From the NCBI GenBank assembly GCA_037176725.1, contig JAZBRS010000011.1, positions 6,634,001 to 6,698,000 on the forward strand: a stretch of DNA of 64,000 nt, written 5' to 3'. Below the pieces are notes generated by a model, which had not been told where the DNA came from, searched no databases, and saw only the letters and a list, made by a program, of their open reading frames with translations. Source of the stretch: Posidonia oceanica. Its lineage: Eukaryota > Streptophyta > Magnoliopsida > Alismatales > Posidoniaceae. This document shows positions 1 through 11,295 of this stretch, one piece after another. The position numbers were made by a program, and so were the translations under genes. The stretch's first letter is position 1. The number at the start of each line of letters is the position of its first letter.

Positions 1-1
1 G

Positions 2-1444
2 TCTGGCTTAATAATCCTAGAAAAACAAATGGTCCAAAAGCTAATAGCAAACACCACTAGACCAATGAAGAAAGGGCTTGTTAATGCCTACTGTCCATCT
101 ATTTCAGCATTATACGAGGTAGCGGCATTAGTCAAGGAGAATATCCATGAATTTGATGTGGAGGAACTACAACTACTTGGCGATGACATCGATGACATCA
201 ATCAAATCACTGTTAATCGAATTCAAGGAAGAAGGGGCAACCATCATGGAAATAAAAGGCAATAATGGAGACAGCCACAATCCATCCCTTGTCAATGGCA
301 AGCTCTAGTCCAGCCAGCACAACACCAAGAGCCAGTGATCGCACAAGTGTTAAGAATACAGCCAACTCAACCAACATCAAGGTAGCAACTTCTGACACGA
401 TCAAGCAAGCCAATAAAATATATGGAGGAGGTTAAGACACCACTTTTGCAAGGCAGTCGAAATATGTGGGCCATTTTCAAGAAAGAACCAACACCAATGC
501 CCGTGCTAGAGCCAACGTGAATGCCAGAGCCAACACCCAAGCTAGTGCAAGAGTCAATGCCAAAGCCTGTGCTAGAGCCAGTGCCAATGCTAGAGCCAGC
601 ACCTGAGCAAGTGCGAGAGTCAACGCCAGAACCTGTGCCAGAGCCAGTGCCAATGCCAAAGCCAGCACCCGTACTAGAGCAACAACCAACGCCAATGCCC
701 GTGCCAGAGCCAGCACCCGAGCAAGTGAGAGAGTCAACGGCAGAGCCCGTGCCAGAGCCAGTGCCAATGCCAGTGCCAACACTCGTGCTAGAGCAACAAC
801 CAACGCCAATGCCCCTACCAAAGCTAGTGCCAATGCCAGAGCCAACACCCATGCTAGAGCTAGAATCAATGCCAATGCCCGTGCTAGAGCCAATGCCAAT
901 GCCAGAGCCAGCACCCAAGTAAGTGCAAGAGTCAACGTCGAAGCCCATGCAAGAGCCTGAGCCAATGCCAGAGCCATTACTCGTGCTAGGGCAAGAACCA
1001 ATGCCAATGTCTGTGCTAGAGCTTGGGCCAATGCCAGAGCCAACACCCATGCTAGAGCAAGAACTGATGTCAGTACCATTCAACTCAAATACTGTTGGCC
1101 AAAAGCTTGACGATGGACGAATGACTAACCCAACTGAGATAGGGGCAGAAAATGAGCTTACTTGCATCAAGAAGCTGTCACCTCATCCACCTAGTCCTCC
1201 GGATATATCAGTTAGTGGAAAGTTTATCCCTATAGTGAATTGGTGCCTTCGGAAGTTCATCAAGCACATGCCTAGGAAATGGATTCCATGCATCAACAGG
1301 GTCAACCATGCTCGCAAGCTGAAATTTAGAAGAATACTTCAACTAATGCAGCTTGTGACACAAGGGACAAAACATCGCGTTCATCCACCAAGTTGCCCTC
1401 CTTTCTCAGGACGAGGTACAGGTTTTGCATTTGACACTGGTTAG
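2..1444 (+). pseudogene. Unrecognised broken ORF with Pro-Glu-Pro repeat
   Basis: One forward frame stays mostly open from the window edge to the stop at 1442-1444, broken by TAA at 263-265, TAG near 380, TGA at 518-520 and TAA at 920-922. The first ~85 codons are ordinary mixed sequence including an acidic stretch (HEFDVEELQLLGDDIDDI). The middle (about 480-1075) encodes a degenerate PEP/MPEP/VPEP repeat. The last ~120 codons are basic (KFIKHMPRKWIP) and end in a Pro/Gly-rich tail. I do not recognise a family. It could be part of an old transposable element into which Element A inserted, or a decayed host gene. The open frame before the repeat argues against pure low-complexity noise. The 5' end lies outside the window. 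Confidence 0.4.
482..1075. repeat. Minisatellite encoding PEP/MPEP
   Basis: A degenerate two-codon repeat of the type GAGCCA/ATGCCA is organised into longer units. For example, the segment at 597-606 recurs at 711-720, a period of about 114 bp. Several frames on both strands are open across it because of the repeat, so the long Gly/Ser and Leu/Ala minus-strand ORFs are shadows. Confidence 0.8.
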
Positions 1445-1546
1445 GGAGCCAAAAGCAAGATCCTCTAGGTTGAACTCATCACTAGTCAACCTTGAAGGAT
1501 AGATGCCTCTACTGATGGAGGCTACACTAGGGGCATCCCCCTAATT

Positions 1547-1551
1547 ATTGT
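1547..1551. other. Target-site duplication, left copy (ATTGT)
   Basis: ATTGT directly precedes the TGTTGACACC start of the 5' LTR and is repeated exactly at 29362-29366 after the 3' LTR. A 5-bp duplication is what Ty3/gypsy integrases produce. Confidence 0.9.
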
Positions 1552-4500
1552 TGTTGACACCCCATTTTGACAGGCTTGAATTAGTTGGAATCCTCTGGTG
1601 ACTTCTGGATTCAAACCTAGGTCAAAACTACACAATCCCTTTCATCCTACCCTTCAAAACAAGCCTAAACTTAACCCAAGATTACACCCCTATTCCTAGC
1701 CCAAAACTTATCCAGAAACCATAGGAAAACTCACCATTCCCAACTTAGCAAACCTACACAAACACTTAGAAATTTCCAATCCATAACCACTCCCAAAAAC
1801 CTAGGTAAAACCACCCTTTTTCTACACCTCAAAATCCTTCCAAAGCCTTCTCAAAACCAAACCAAAATCTCAGAACCAGCACTAGAGACCCTAGGCTACA
1901 CACTCCCCAATTTTCACCCCTTTTCAAAACCCTTAAACCCTCCATTTACCCAAATTATCCTTTTCTCTCTCTTGGATTATTCTTTTCTCTCTCCTCTCTC
2001 TCTCCTGATTATCCTCCTTCTTTTCACCCCTTTCTCTCCCTTCTTCTTGCCTGGCTGTGGGCCCCCCTTGTGCATCTATCTCTTCTCAATCTTATTTCTA
2101 TTTTTATCCCATTTTTAGCATTTTCTTTGGTTTTCAAAAAATTATTTTCTTTCAACTCCTCTCTTTCCCCTTTATTTCTCCATTTCTCCCTTTTCCTCTT
2201 CCTTTTAATTTCCTTTCCCTTTCTCTTACTAAATTCTTAAAAATCCTTAAAAACCCTCTAAAACATTAAAACAGAAGGAAAGCAAACTAAAACCCTAAAA
2301 TAAATAATTAAAAACTTAAGCAAACCATTAAAAAACCAAAAACCTAACCAAATTTAGCTAAAATGGAAAACCATGAATACAAGCTAAAAGACGCAAAACA
2401 AACAAAAAGAAAATACTGTGAAATCAAGGAAAAAACTGAAATGAAACCAAAACAAGCAAAAGTAAAAACCCTACTAAAAAACAATAAAAAACAACTCCTA
2501 AAAAGAAAAGAAAACAATTAAAAAAAACGCCAAGGCAACTAATTAAGAAAAGGAGAAACATAACTTAGCAAATCTAAAAATTCAAAAAACCTAATTAAAG
2601 GAAAAAAAAACAAACAATCAAAAATCTAAAAATGCCTAATTAAAAAACTTAACAACAAGACCTAACTTAAAAAAATATATATTAAAAGAAATTAACAAAC
2701 AAAATCAAATCTAAAAGGAAACTTAAACAAAACCCTAAAAAGATTAAAATCAAAAGCCTAAACTCACTCTAATTAATCTAAAAACGAACTTTAAAAAAAT
2801 CTAATTAACATCCCAAGTATCTAACAAGAAAAACATAACTAAAAAAAAAAACAACTTAAAAGACTTAACAAACATTTAAACAAAGTCAAAAACAAATCAA
2901 AAACAAAGAAAACCCTAAAAACCCTAATCCAAACTAAATCTCTTTAAACCTAATCAACTAATAAAAAACGATCATTAGAAAACTTAATCAAAGTCCTAAC
3001 TTAAAACACAACTATTTTAAAAATCTTTTCTATTTTTATTTTATTTTTATCTAATTTATTCTCCTTCTTCTTTCCCCTTTCTTTCCTTCTTCCTTCCTTT
3101 CTATGATTTCTTTTTTTTCTTCTTTGATTTCAGTCCGGCCCAACTGCAGCCCTCTCCCTCCTTCCTTCTTTTTTCTTTTTCTTTTTTCGCGCGCGGCTTG
3201 GCCCATGCCAACCTTCCTTCTCCCCTTCCACCTTTCTTCTTCTTCTTCCTTCTTCAGCTCCTCCTCCCGCGAAGCCAGCCTTCCCTCCTCCCGTTTGAAA
3301 TTCAATCTTCTCCCTCTCGGTCCAATCCAGCAACAGCTTGCTTCTCCTCTCTCGTCTCTCAGCGCCTTTTCCGGTGGTCACTTACTGCCTGTCGTCTCGC
3401 CGTTCTCCTCTCCAATCAGCTGCAGTCTCCGCGCCGATGGATTTGAATTCCACAGCTCGCACGCAGCTCGACTTCCTCCTCTGTTAAAACCAGCTCCAAT
3501 CCCTCTCCTTCACCACCTGGGCCCCCTTGAGAGAGAACGTCTTGAGAGCATCCAGAGAGCACCAGAATCCCTCCAATTCTCTTCCTCTGAATTCAGCAGA
3601 TCTCCTCCTCCTCTTTCCCTGAAACCAGAGCCTCCATCAACCCTCAAACCACTCCCAATTCACCCCCCAATCTCATCCAGAACTCCAGCACTTCAGCTCC
3701 TCTATTCCACGACCATTCTTGACCTGGAACCACCCAGAGACACCTGAAATCCTTACAGAACCCAACACTCCACCTCTTCCAGAATTCCCAGCATTTCAGC
3801 CCACCAACCCTTCCAAACTCCGCCACCAAACTCCCCAGTACACCACCATCCCAGACCACCTGAGCCTCAGCCTTCACCCCCATTGCAGACCGAACCTTCC
3901 ACAACAAACACCTGCACCCAACTTCTGTCCGAAATCAACCGAGCAGCTATCTTCCACCTCAGGCCTCCACAACCCAATTCAACCGCCCAGAAACACTCAC
4001 CAGACCTCCAGAAGCTTGCCGGTGCCCTCCAGCTGATCCAGAGAGCGGCGGACATCTTCCCCCACCTCCAGCGACCTGTAGAGCACCCATTGAAGTCAGA
4101 TTTCGCGCCGGTCATCGAAACTCCGCTCCGACCATCCAGGAAGCTCCGGAGCACCCCACTGACCAGTTCCCAGCACTTCCGAGCCGTCGACAGCACCCGC
4201 AGTGACCGGTCCAACCTCACCGGCAACCTCTGAATCAGCCGACGTCGCGGGAGCATCTCAGCCAGTAGAACAGGTACCCCCATTTTCCCTTAGCTTAGGT
4301 TCTTTCTCTTCTTGCTTCTCCACCTCCTAGAATAGGATTCCGGCCCCTGTCGCGGATAGTCAGCGCCGTCGTCTGCTTTCTTCTCCGGCGAGCTCAGATC
4401 CCGTTCCGCTGCTCCAGTCTGCAGAACTCTGCTCCGACGGCTATCCCAGGTCCGCACGACCTCCAGGAATACACCGGTACCTTCAGATCGCGCCGAGGCC

Positions 4501-7500
4501 GCCTCGTTCGCCCGGATTGCCTCTGAGCAGGTCTGCGACACTCCAGTGTCCTCTCCGGTCTGCTCCAGGTAGCCCCGAACCTCGCCGGACGTCGCCCGAG
4601 CTCTGCCTGCCTCCAGAGAAGATCGCCCGCCGGTCTGCGCCGCCTTAACCCCCCTCTGCCGACGTTCTTGGGCACTGGTAGCATTTGCTACAGTGTCCAT
4701 GGCCGCCGGCCAGTCACTGTAGCTTTATTTTTCCCTTTATAAGCTATTTTGTTGATAAATTGCATATTTGCCTTGCTGTTGGTTTTATTTGCATTCTAGT
4801 CCTGCCTCTGTTTAAAACTCATTTAAATCTAAGTAAAAATCATATAAAATTGCATAAAAAATATGTAGTTTCCTTCATTTGCATGTTAGTCCCTCTATAG
4901 TATTTTCCTTCAGTATTTATTTTAGTTTTGGCCCTCTAGTTTTCCATTATTGCATGTTAGTCCTGCCATCAATAACCTGATTTAATGTTCTAATTTTACC
5001 TTAGTAAATTGCAATTTTAAATCCTACTGTTGTCCATATTTACAGTTCAGTCCTCTGTTCTGTTAACTTAGGCTTTTATTTTTCAATTTTTCTTATTACA
5101 TTGCATCATTCTCCCCATATTTTCTGATTTTTGCATGTAAGTCCTTCATCAATGCACAGCATACATTTAAATGCATAGTTTGCTTATAAAATTGCATTTT
5201 TGACCCTGCATGTTTTTAAAAATTGCACATAGGTCCTCTGCATGCACAGCATACATTTAAATGCATATTTTGCTTATAAAATTGCATTTTAGACCCTTGC
5301 ATGTTTTAAAAAAATTGCATATAGACCCCTGTTTGCATTCCCAGACCATTAAGACCACTGTTTTGCTTGCAAAATTGCATTTTGGACCCTGATGATTTCA
5401 AAATTGCATGCCAACTTACCATATGATTTCAAAACTTGTCCTGATGCATGTCTATCATGGAAAATTGCATTTTGAACCCTGCATTTTGTAAAATTGCATT
5501 CAGACCCTCCTTTTTTCAAAAACTTTGCATAAAAGCCCCTAGCTTTTCAAAATCTTTGCATTTAGACCCCCATTCTTTCAAAAATTGCATTTAAGTCCCC
5601 AATTTTCTGAAAAATCATCCTTAGGTCTTTTCTTGCATTTTGCATGCATTGCATTCATATGTTCTTGCATTCTGGCATCCTTGCACACACTTAGGCATTC
5701 TTGGCTCCCATTTGCATGGGAGGACCTGTTTGCACGCCCCTAGGACCTCCTTTACACCTAGATCCGTTCTTCTCCCCTGTTCTGGCCCCTCTGCTTTGAA
5801 GCTGGGATATCTTCCGATCCGGCCGTTGGATTTTCTCAACTAAGCTACCTGGACGACCCCGGCAGAGCGCTCTTCAGCATGGACCAAGTAGATGTCAGAT
5901 CAGGCTTCAGATTTCCCAGGTACGTCCTTCTGAACCCTTGCACAGCATTCATTTGCATACCATTTGCATTGCATGCATCGTTTTCGCTTTCTGTTTTCTC
6001 GAACATGTAGAATAGGACTTCCTCTTCTTATCTATCAGCTCTGCTCCCCTTTTTCGCGTATTCCTAGGTGCTTTGCGTTGCGTTTCCCCTTGATTTACCA
6101 CTAATTATGACTTTCTTCCCCCTTTCCCCCGATCCGATCGCACTGTGAGCTTTGGGCAGTGTGCGAGACACATCGTGGGGCGGTTTAGTGGGAAACAGTC
6201 ACAAAACAGTGGTAATCCCCCCACTTGCTTATTTTCCCCATTGCAGGTCTTCACACCTACTCTGCGTGGCCCTTAAACAGTGTCTGTTCTCACACACGCA
6301 CTGTTTGTTTCTCCTTTCGCTTCTCTTGTCCTCTCTCCTTGCATTTGCATCTGCATGGTTTTATCGATGTTTTATTTCGCCGTCTTTGGTACCGTTTTGC
6401 GTGCCCGCTTCGCTTTCGGCACCGTTTTGCGTGCCCACTTTGTTTTTGGCACTGTTTTGCGTGCCCGCTTCGCTTTTGGCACCTTTTTGCGTGCCTGCTT
6501 TGTTTTTGGCATCGTTTCTGGTGCCCGCTTCGCTTTCGGCACCGTTTTGCGTGCCCGCTTCGCTTTTGGCACCGTTTTGCGTGCCCGCTTCGCTTTTGGC
6601 ACCGTTTTGCCTGCCTGCTTTGTTTTTGGCACCGTTTTGCGTGCCTGCTTCGCTTTCGGCACCGTTTTGCGTGCCTGCTTTGTTTTTGGCACCGTTTTGC
6701 GTGCCCGCTTCGCTTTCGGCATTGTTTTGCGTGCCCGCTTTGTTTTTGGCACCGTTTTGCGTGCCCGCTTCGCTTTCGGCACTGTTTTGCGTGCCCACTT
6801 TGTTTTCGGCATTGTTTCGCGTGCTTGCTTTGTTTTCGGCACCGTTTTGCATGCCCGCTTTGTTTTCGGCATCGTTTTGCGTGCCGCTTCGCTTTCTCGC
6901 ACCGTTTTGCGTGCCGCTCCGCTTTCTCGCACTGTTTTGCATGCCGATCTCGTTTTCTTGCACCGTTTTGCGTGCCGCTCCGCTTTCTCGCACTGTTTTG
7001 CATGCCGATCTCGTTTTCTTGTACCGTTTCGCGTGCCGCTCTCATTTCTTGCATTGTTTCTCGTGTTTTACGCTGTTTTCTCTTGCATGTCGCCTGCATT
7101 GCTTGGTTTTACCGTCGTTTTGCTTTTTCGCTTGCATTTGCATATAAGGCAGTGATGCTTATTGCCTGGAGTTCTCACGAGCCAGGTTTCGCCCGGTTCG
7201 GAACACAAACAGCGCTGCTGAGCATTTAGACTGCATGTTTACTTTCCTTGCATTGCATCCCACCACTTAGAGCACACCTATGAGCATTCATTCAGGCATT
7301 CATTGGCATTTAGGCATTTAAATCTGCATTCCCCTGCATATGCGAGCGTAAGCCTAGAAAGACCGATTCTCGGGCATGTCGGGGGTGCCTAACACCTTCC
7401 CCGCACGTAACAGGAGTCCTTGCCCAGTCTTTTGGCCCGCAATGACCATATTGCCCTTATCCTAGGCATGAGTCATCTCATTTGCATGCATTTGCATTTG

Positions 7501-7730
7501 TTTTCCTTTGCATTGCTTTGCTTTGCATTTCTTGCTTGGTTTTGCGTGTCAATTCACGCATTTCCCCCGGTTTTCCTTGTCTCCCGATAATAGACACGGT
7601 GGCGACTCTGAATTGTCTTATCTTCTTCCCTTCTTATCTTTTCTCCTCTGTTTTAAGTGTTTTCGAGTTGAGCCCTCCTCCTCGGACCTCGCCGCTAATA
7701 GTGAGCCTGATTCTGATTGGGATTACTACA
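1552..7730 (+). repeat. Element A 5' LTR
   Basis: It starts TGTTGACACC and ends ATTACTACA just before the PBS. It matches 23417-29361 along its whole length. Internal zones are a pyrimidine-rich lead (about 1960-2230), a strongly A-rich block (about 2270-3010), a GC-richer block (about 3100-4700), a T-rich block with many TTGCAT words (about 4700-5660), the 30-bp minisatellite (about 6388-7050) and a TTGCAT-rich end. No protein is supported; the ORFs in it are composition artefacts. Confidence 0.93.
6388..7050 (+). repeat. 30-bp minisatellite inside 5' LTR
   Basis: About 17 clean units of 30 bp (core GGCACCGTTTTGCGTGCC followed by CGCTTYGYTTTY) run to about 6890, then a degenerate tail of ~29-32-bp units. 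Because 30 is a multiple of three and units lack stops, frames on both strands are open. The 3' LTR array has roughly eight fewer units, which accounts for most of the 234-bp LTR length difference. Confidence 0.88.
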
Positions 7731-7731
7731 G

Positions 7732-7751
7732 TGGCGACTCCGCTGGGGATA
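7732..7751 (+). promoter_or_regulatory. Primer binding site of Element A
   Basis: TGGCGACTCCGCTGGGGATA begins one base after the LTR end, as expected for a tRNA 3' end complement (tRNA CCA pairs with TGG). Ogre-type elements are known to use an Arg tRNA; the isoacceptor was not checked here. A near-copy lies at 7876-7895 and a shorter echo inside the LTR at about 7590. Confidence 0.75.
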
Positions 7752-9135
7752 CTAGACTCCGGCTTTCGCCTTCGCTTTCGCTCGCTTGGGATTTTCATTC
7801 TCTGTCTGCTTTGTGCCCTTTGCCTTGCTTTTGCTTGCTTGCTTGCCTGTCTGCTTTGCCCAGCGAAGTCGACAGTGGCAATTCCACTGGGGATAGCAGA
7901 CTCCAGCTTTCGCTCCTGGCTTTTCCGCTCGCCTGTTTTGCAGGTTTGTCTGCCTTTTATGCCTCCTTTGCCTGTTTTGCTCGCTTTTCTGTGCAAACTC
8001 CTAGCGAGTCGCCTCGTGGCTACTCTGCCAAGGTTTTGCACCTCATTTGCCTTGGTTTGCGCTCTGTTTTGCTTTGCTTTGCCTCGGCTGCTTGTTTACT
8101 TGTTTGTTTCCTTGCTTCTACTCTTATTTGCTTTACGGCTTACCTGTCTTTACTTTCCTTATCTTGCTTGCTTATTATTGCCTCATTTCTTGCACAATGC
8201 CTGTCTACATACTTGTTTGGCAACAATGCATGCTTTTTGAGCGATGAATGCTTTTCTTACACATTTGCTATGTCACTATGCATGCACATGCCCTGCTCGT
8301 ATGCCTTTTGACATGATGAATGCTTTTTCTTCACTATCATGCTCACGAACACTTGCACATGCCATGTACTTGCCTTTTGCCATGTTGTATGTTGTTTGCC
8401 TGCCATATTTGACTGATTTTCTTCCCTTTCGCACATGCCATGCCTAGGATAGTAGAGACTTGTCTGCTCTCCCCGTGGTTAACTAAAAATGGCAAGTAAA
8501 AAGAACTTCTAGGAGCAACTAGAGACTTCAAACAACCCTTCACCCCCTTGGGTTAATAAAATGCGCAAGATAAAAGACTTTAATCATTTGCATAAGCATC
8601 ATATAGGGCATGCATCTTCTCATCTAAGTCCACCTATTAGTCTGCGAAGGACAGTCCCGGCCTCTTGTTCCACTGCTTTGGGCATGGCGCAAGTCAGTCG
8701 GTCTGTCCCCCCTTTGTTCAGGGGTCGTGTCGGTGTTAGTAGAGGGTACTACCCACGCCTTGGCGGGGTTGAGGCCACCAACGCACCACCCTGTCATTAC
8801 CTGAGCTCTGGGCCAGGAGTTAGGCAGGGAACCCACTTTTCTGACCTGAGTCGGTGACCCGTACACCCAGGAATACCCGAAGTAGATCACCTGCTAAGAT
8901 ACACTAGATAGGTAAAGGGGGGCATACTAGAAAGCATACATGTCATTCATGCCATCTAACTTAACTCATTTGCATCCGTCTTTTCAATTTCTAATTCCTG
9001 TTTCCTTCTGTTTGTGTCAGCAGTGATCGGTAAGCGAGTTCCCCTTGCTGGAGCTTGAGTACCGACCCTTTCTGACACCCCTGTTGTGACCTTGTTCGCG
9101 ACCATTCCCCTTCTGAGCTATCCGCCTTTGCGACG
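7752..9135 (+). other. Element A leader between PBS and gag
   Basis: This is a noncoding leader. It begins with a partial duplication of the PBS segment (7731-7800 resembles 7875-7940), continues with T/C-rich sequence full of TTTGC words, and ends with about 700 bp of mixed sequence. No credible protein or structured RNA was recognised. Confidence 0.6.
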
Positions 9136-11295
9136 ATAGCTCCTATTAGGAATCGCCGTTTGCATACCCGCCGCAGCCCTATTCTCACACGCTCTAGGTC
9201 AGCAATGGCCCAGTACGTCAGTGAGCCTCTCTTTACTCCTGCCACGGAGGGTGTTTCCGTTCCGGCCCCTCCGGTTGCTCCTTCTGTCCCTTTTGTTCCC
9301 CCTCCGACGCCAGGGTTTCCTCCCCTAACGCCTCTAGGATCTCAGTATGTTCCGGGACAGTGGCAAGCATCTCTCCCTCCGGATCCGGTCGCCGAGTCTA
9401 TCTTGATGACCGTTACTCGTGCTTCGGAGACGCCACTCCCCCCTCCGTCCCAGGGATACATCGCCTTTGACATCCCTCCTACCGCTGCTGCGACTTTTAG
9501 TGTAGAACCTGTTCCTCCCGGACAGTCTGTGTCCGTGCCATTTGCTTCTCAGCCTTCGCCGGCACTGCACTTCAGCATTCCCGCTGGCGAGACGCCTGAG
9601 GCGCAGTACCAGCACCTGATGGAGCTTGCCCAGAGACTACAGGGCATGGCTCTATCGGTTCGTTCTTCCTGTGCTCCTGTCGTTCCTGAGGTTCCTTTGA
9701 GGCCAGTTCCTACATTTCATGCATCTACCTCTACACCTCCGCCTCGACCATCGTCTCAACTGCTCACGGTTCCGACGATGGGGGCCCGTTTACCGCCTCC
9801 TTCCGCACAACACTTAGCACAGCATGCTCCTCTTCCCCCTGGTGGTCAGTCCTTTAGACCGGTTGGAGCCCAGTACCTCACTGGCTCGCTGTCTGGCACC
9901 CCGCCTGTACAGCAACTGGTGCTCCGGCATCCTACCCCTCTCACAGCACAGCATGGCATCTACCCTTCCCCTTTGCATCAAGCCCAGCATCCTGCATACA
10001 CTCTTGCATACACAGTTCCCCAGCACGGATACGCCGGTCATCCCGTTGCTCTACCAGGCGACGCTATGGTAGATCCGGAGGAGCACTTAGGTGCGACCCA
10101 TTCAGCGTATGTGCTCACTACCCCTGCTGATCCCTCTCCTATGGCAGCAAATCCGGACCCCATCAACAACCGGATGGACGTCTTAGAGAAGGCACTACGA
10201 CTAGTGCAGGGTACTGAGCACCAGACCTACCAATTTCGGGACCTCTACTGCTTTCCAGAGGCGGTACTCCCTCCAAAGTTCAAAATCCCGGACTTCGAAA
10301 AATACAATGGTAGGGGCTGCCCCGTGGCACACCTGAAGGCGTATTGCGGTGATCTCGCTCAGCATCAGGCTGACGAGAGGTTGCTGATCCGCTTGTTCCA
10401 GAAGAGTTTGACCGGGCCGGCACTCAAGTGGTTCACATCGCTTGATATGTCAGCCATCAAGACTTGGAACGACCTCAGTCAGGCGTTCCTGGAACAGTAC
10501 TCCTTCAACCTCGATCTAGTCCCAAAGCGGGCGGACTTGATCGTGATTAAGCAGAATTCCGGCGAGCCGTTCGGGGAGTACGTCGGCCGCTGGCGCGCCC
10601 TTGCCTCTCAGGTTCGAGATAGACCCACTGACGAGGAGTCTATTGAGATCGTCATCAAAGGGGCACAGCCATCTCTTGGAGCTCTGCTTAGCATCCAACC
10701 AGTCACTACTTTTGCAGCACTCATCAGAGCTGGAGCGCGCGTGGAGAGTTCTCTGCGGAGTGGCAACTTCCCGGCTCTCTCTGCGTTCGCTAAGTAGGCC
10801 GCGATCAGCAGTAACAGTGCCAACAGCAGTGCCTCCAATAACAACAGCGGCAGCAGCAACAACCATCCAAAGAAGAAGGACTCGCCGAAAACCGCTGTTG
10901 CATTCGTCGACTCCCCTGCTGTGCCTATTCACTTGCCATCCCGGCCTGCCCCAGCTCAGAGGGTGTACGCTCCTGCACCTAGGAATCCACCCACACCACA
11001 AATCACAACCACCGTTAGACCGGTCTACCCTGCCACACTGGTTCAGCAAGGCTCATACCAAAGGCAAAGAAGGCCATCTACTGAGAAGCGAAAATTCGCC
11101 CCACTGGTGGAACCGCTCACGATCATCTTGCCAAAGGTTGCATCGCTCCTGAAGTTCCCGGAGGTTCGTCTGCCCCCAAATCCTTTGCCGCATTTGTTTA
11201 AGGCGAACCTCTTCTGCAATTTCCATCGAAGCGTCGGGCATTCGACAGACAATTGCTACTCCCTGCGGAACGCTATTCAGGATCTAATCGAATAG
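9136..11295 (+). pseudogene. gag: gag (capsid) of Element A, broken
   Basis: One frame runs from about 9136, with TAG at 10795-10797 and TAG at 11293-11295, and continues into protease. The first usable ATG is at 9205. ATA at 9136-9138, where the reading frame and its basic Arg-rich start suggest the original initiator, looks like a lost start codon. Residues 1 to ~310 are Pro/Ala/Ser-rich. The capsid-like retrotransposon Gag domain follows (about 10200-10760) with the family pattern LPPKFKIPDFEKYNG, HLKAYC, LTGPALKWF and FGEYVGRWR. A C-terminal part with a CNFHRSVGHSTDNC motif (about 11215-11260) resembles a single zinc-knuckle-like module. Gag forms the particle that packages the element RNA. 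The two TAG codons would truncate it unless read through. Confidence 0.85.

Noticed and set aside
367..1170. Minus-strand Gly/Ser-rich and Leu/Ala-rich ORFs
   Set aside because: Antisense shadows of the Pro-Glu-Pro repeat; no ordinary coding flanks on that strand.
2275..2935. Telomere-like AAACCCTAAA words in the A-rich LTR block
   Set aside because: They are scattered in A/C-rich sequence without a regular 7-bp array; an interstitial telomere is not supported.
3103..4700. Ser/Pro-rich and Arg-rich ORFs inside the Element A LTR (also 24979-26573)
   Set aside because: Composition of the GC-richer LTR block; both strands and several frames are open, and the two LTR copies differ by frame-changing indels.
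6152..7229. Long overlapping ORFs of 186-334 codons on both strands
   Set aside because: All are translations of the 30-bp LTR minisatellite; the same frames reappear in the 3' LTR with different length.
7482..8311. Cys/Leu-rich ORFs of ~250 codons across the LTR end and PBS
   Set aside because: They cross the LTR boundary and the PBS and consist of TTTGC-rich sequence; the corresponding 3' LTR part ends after 100 codons.
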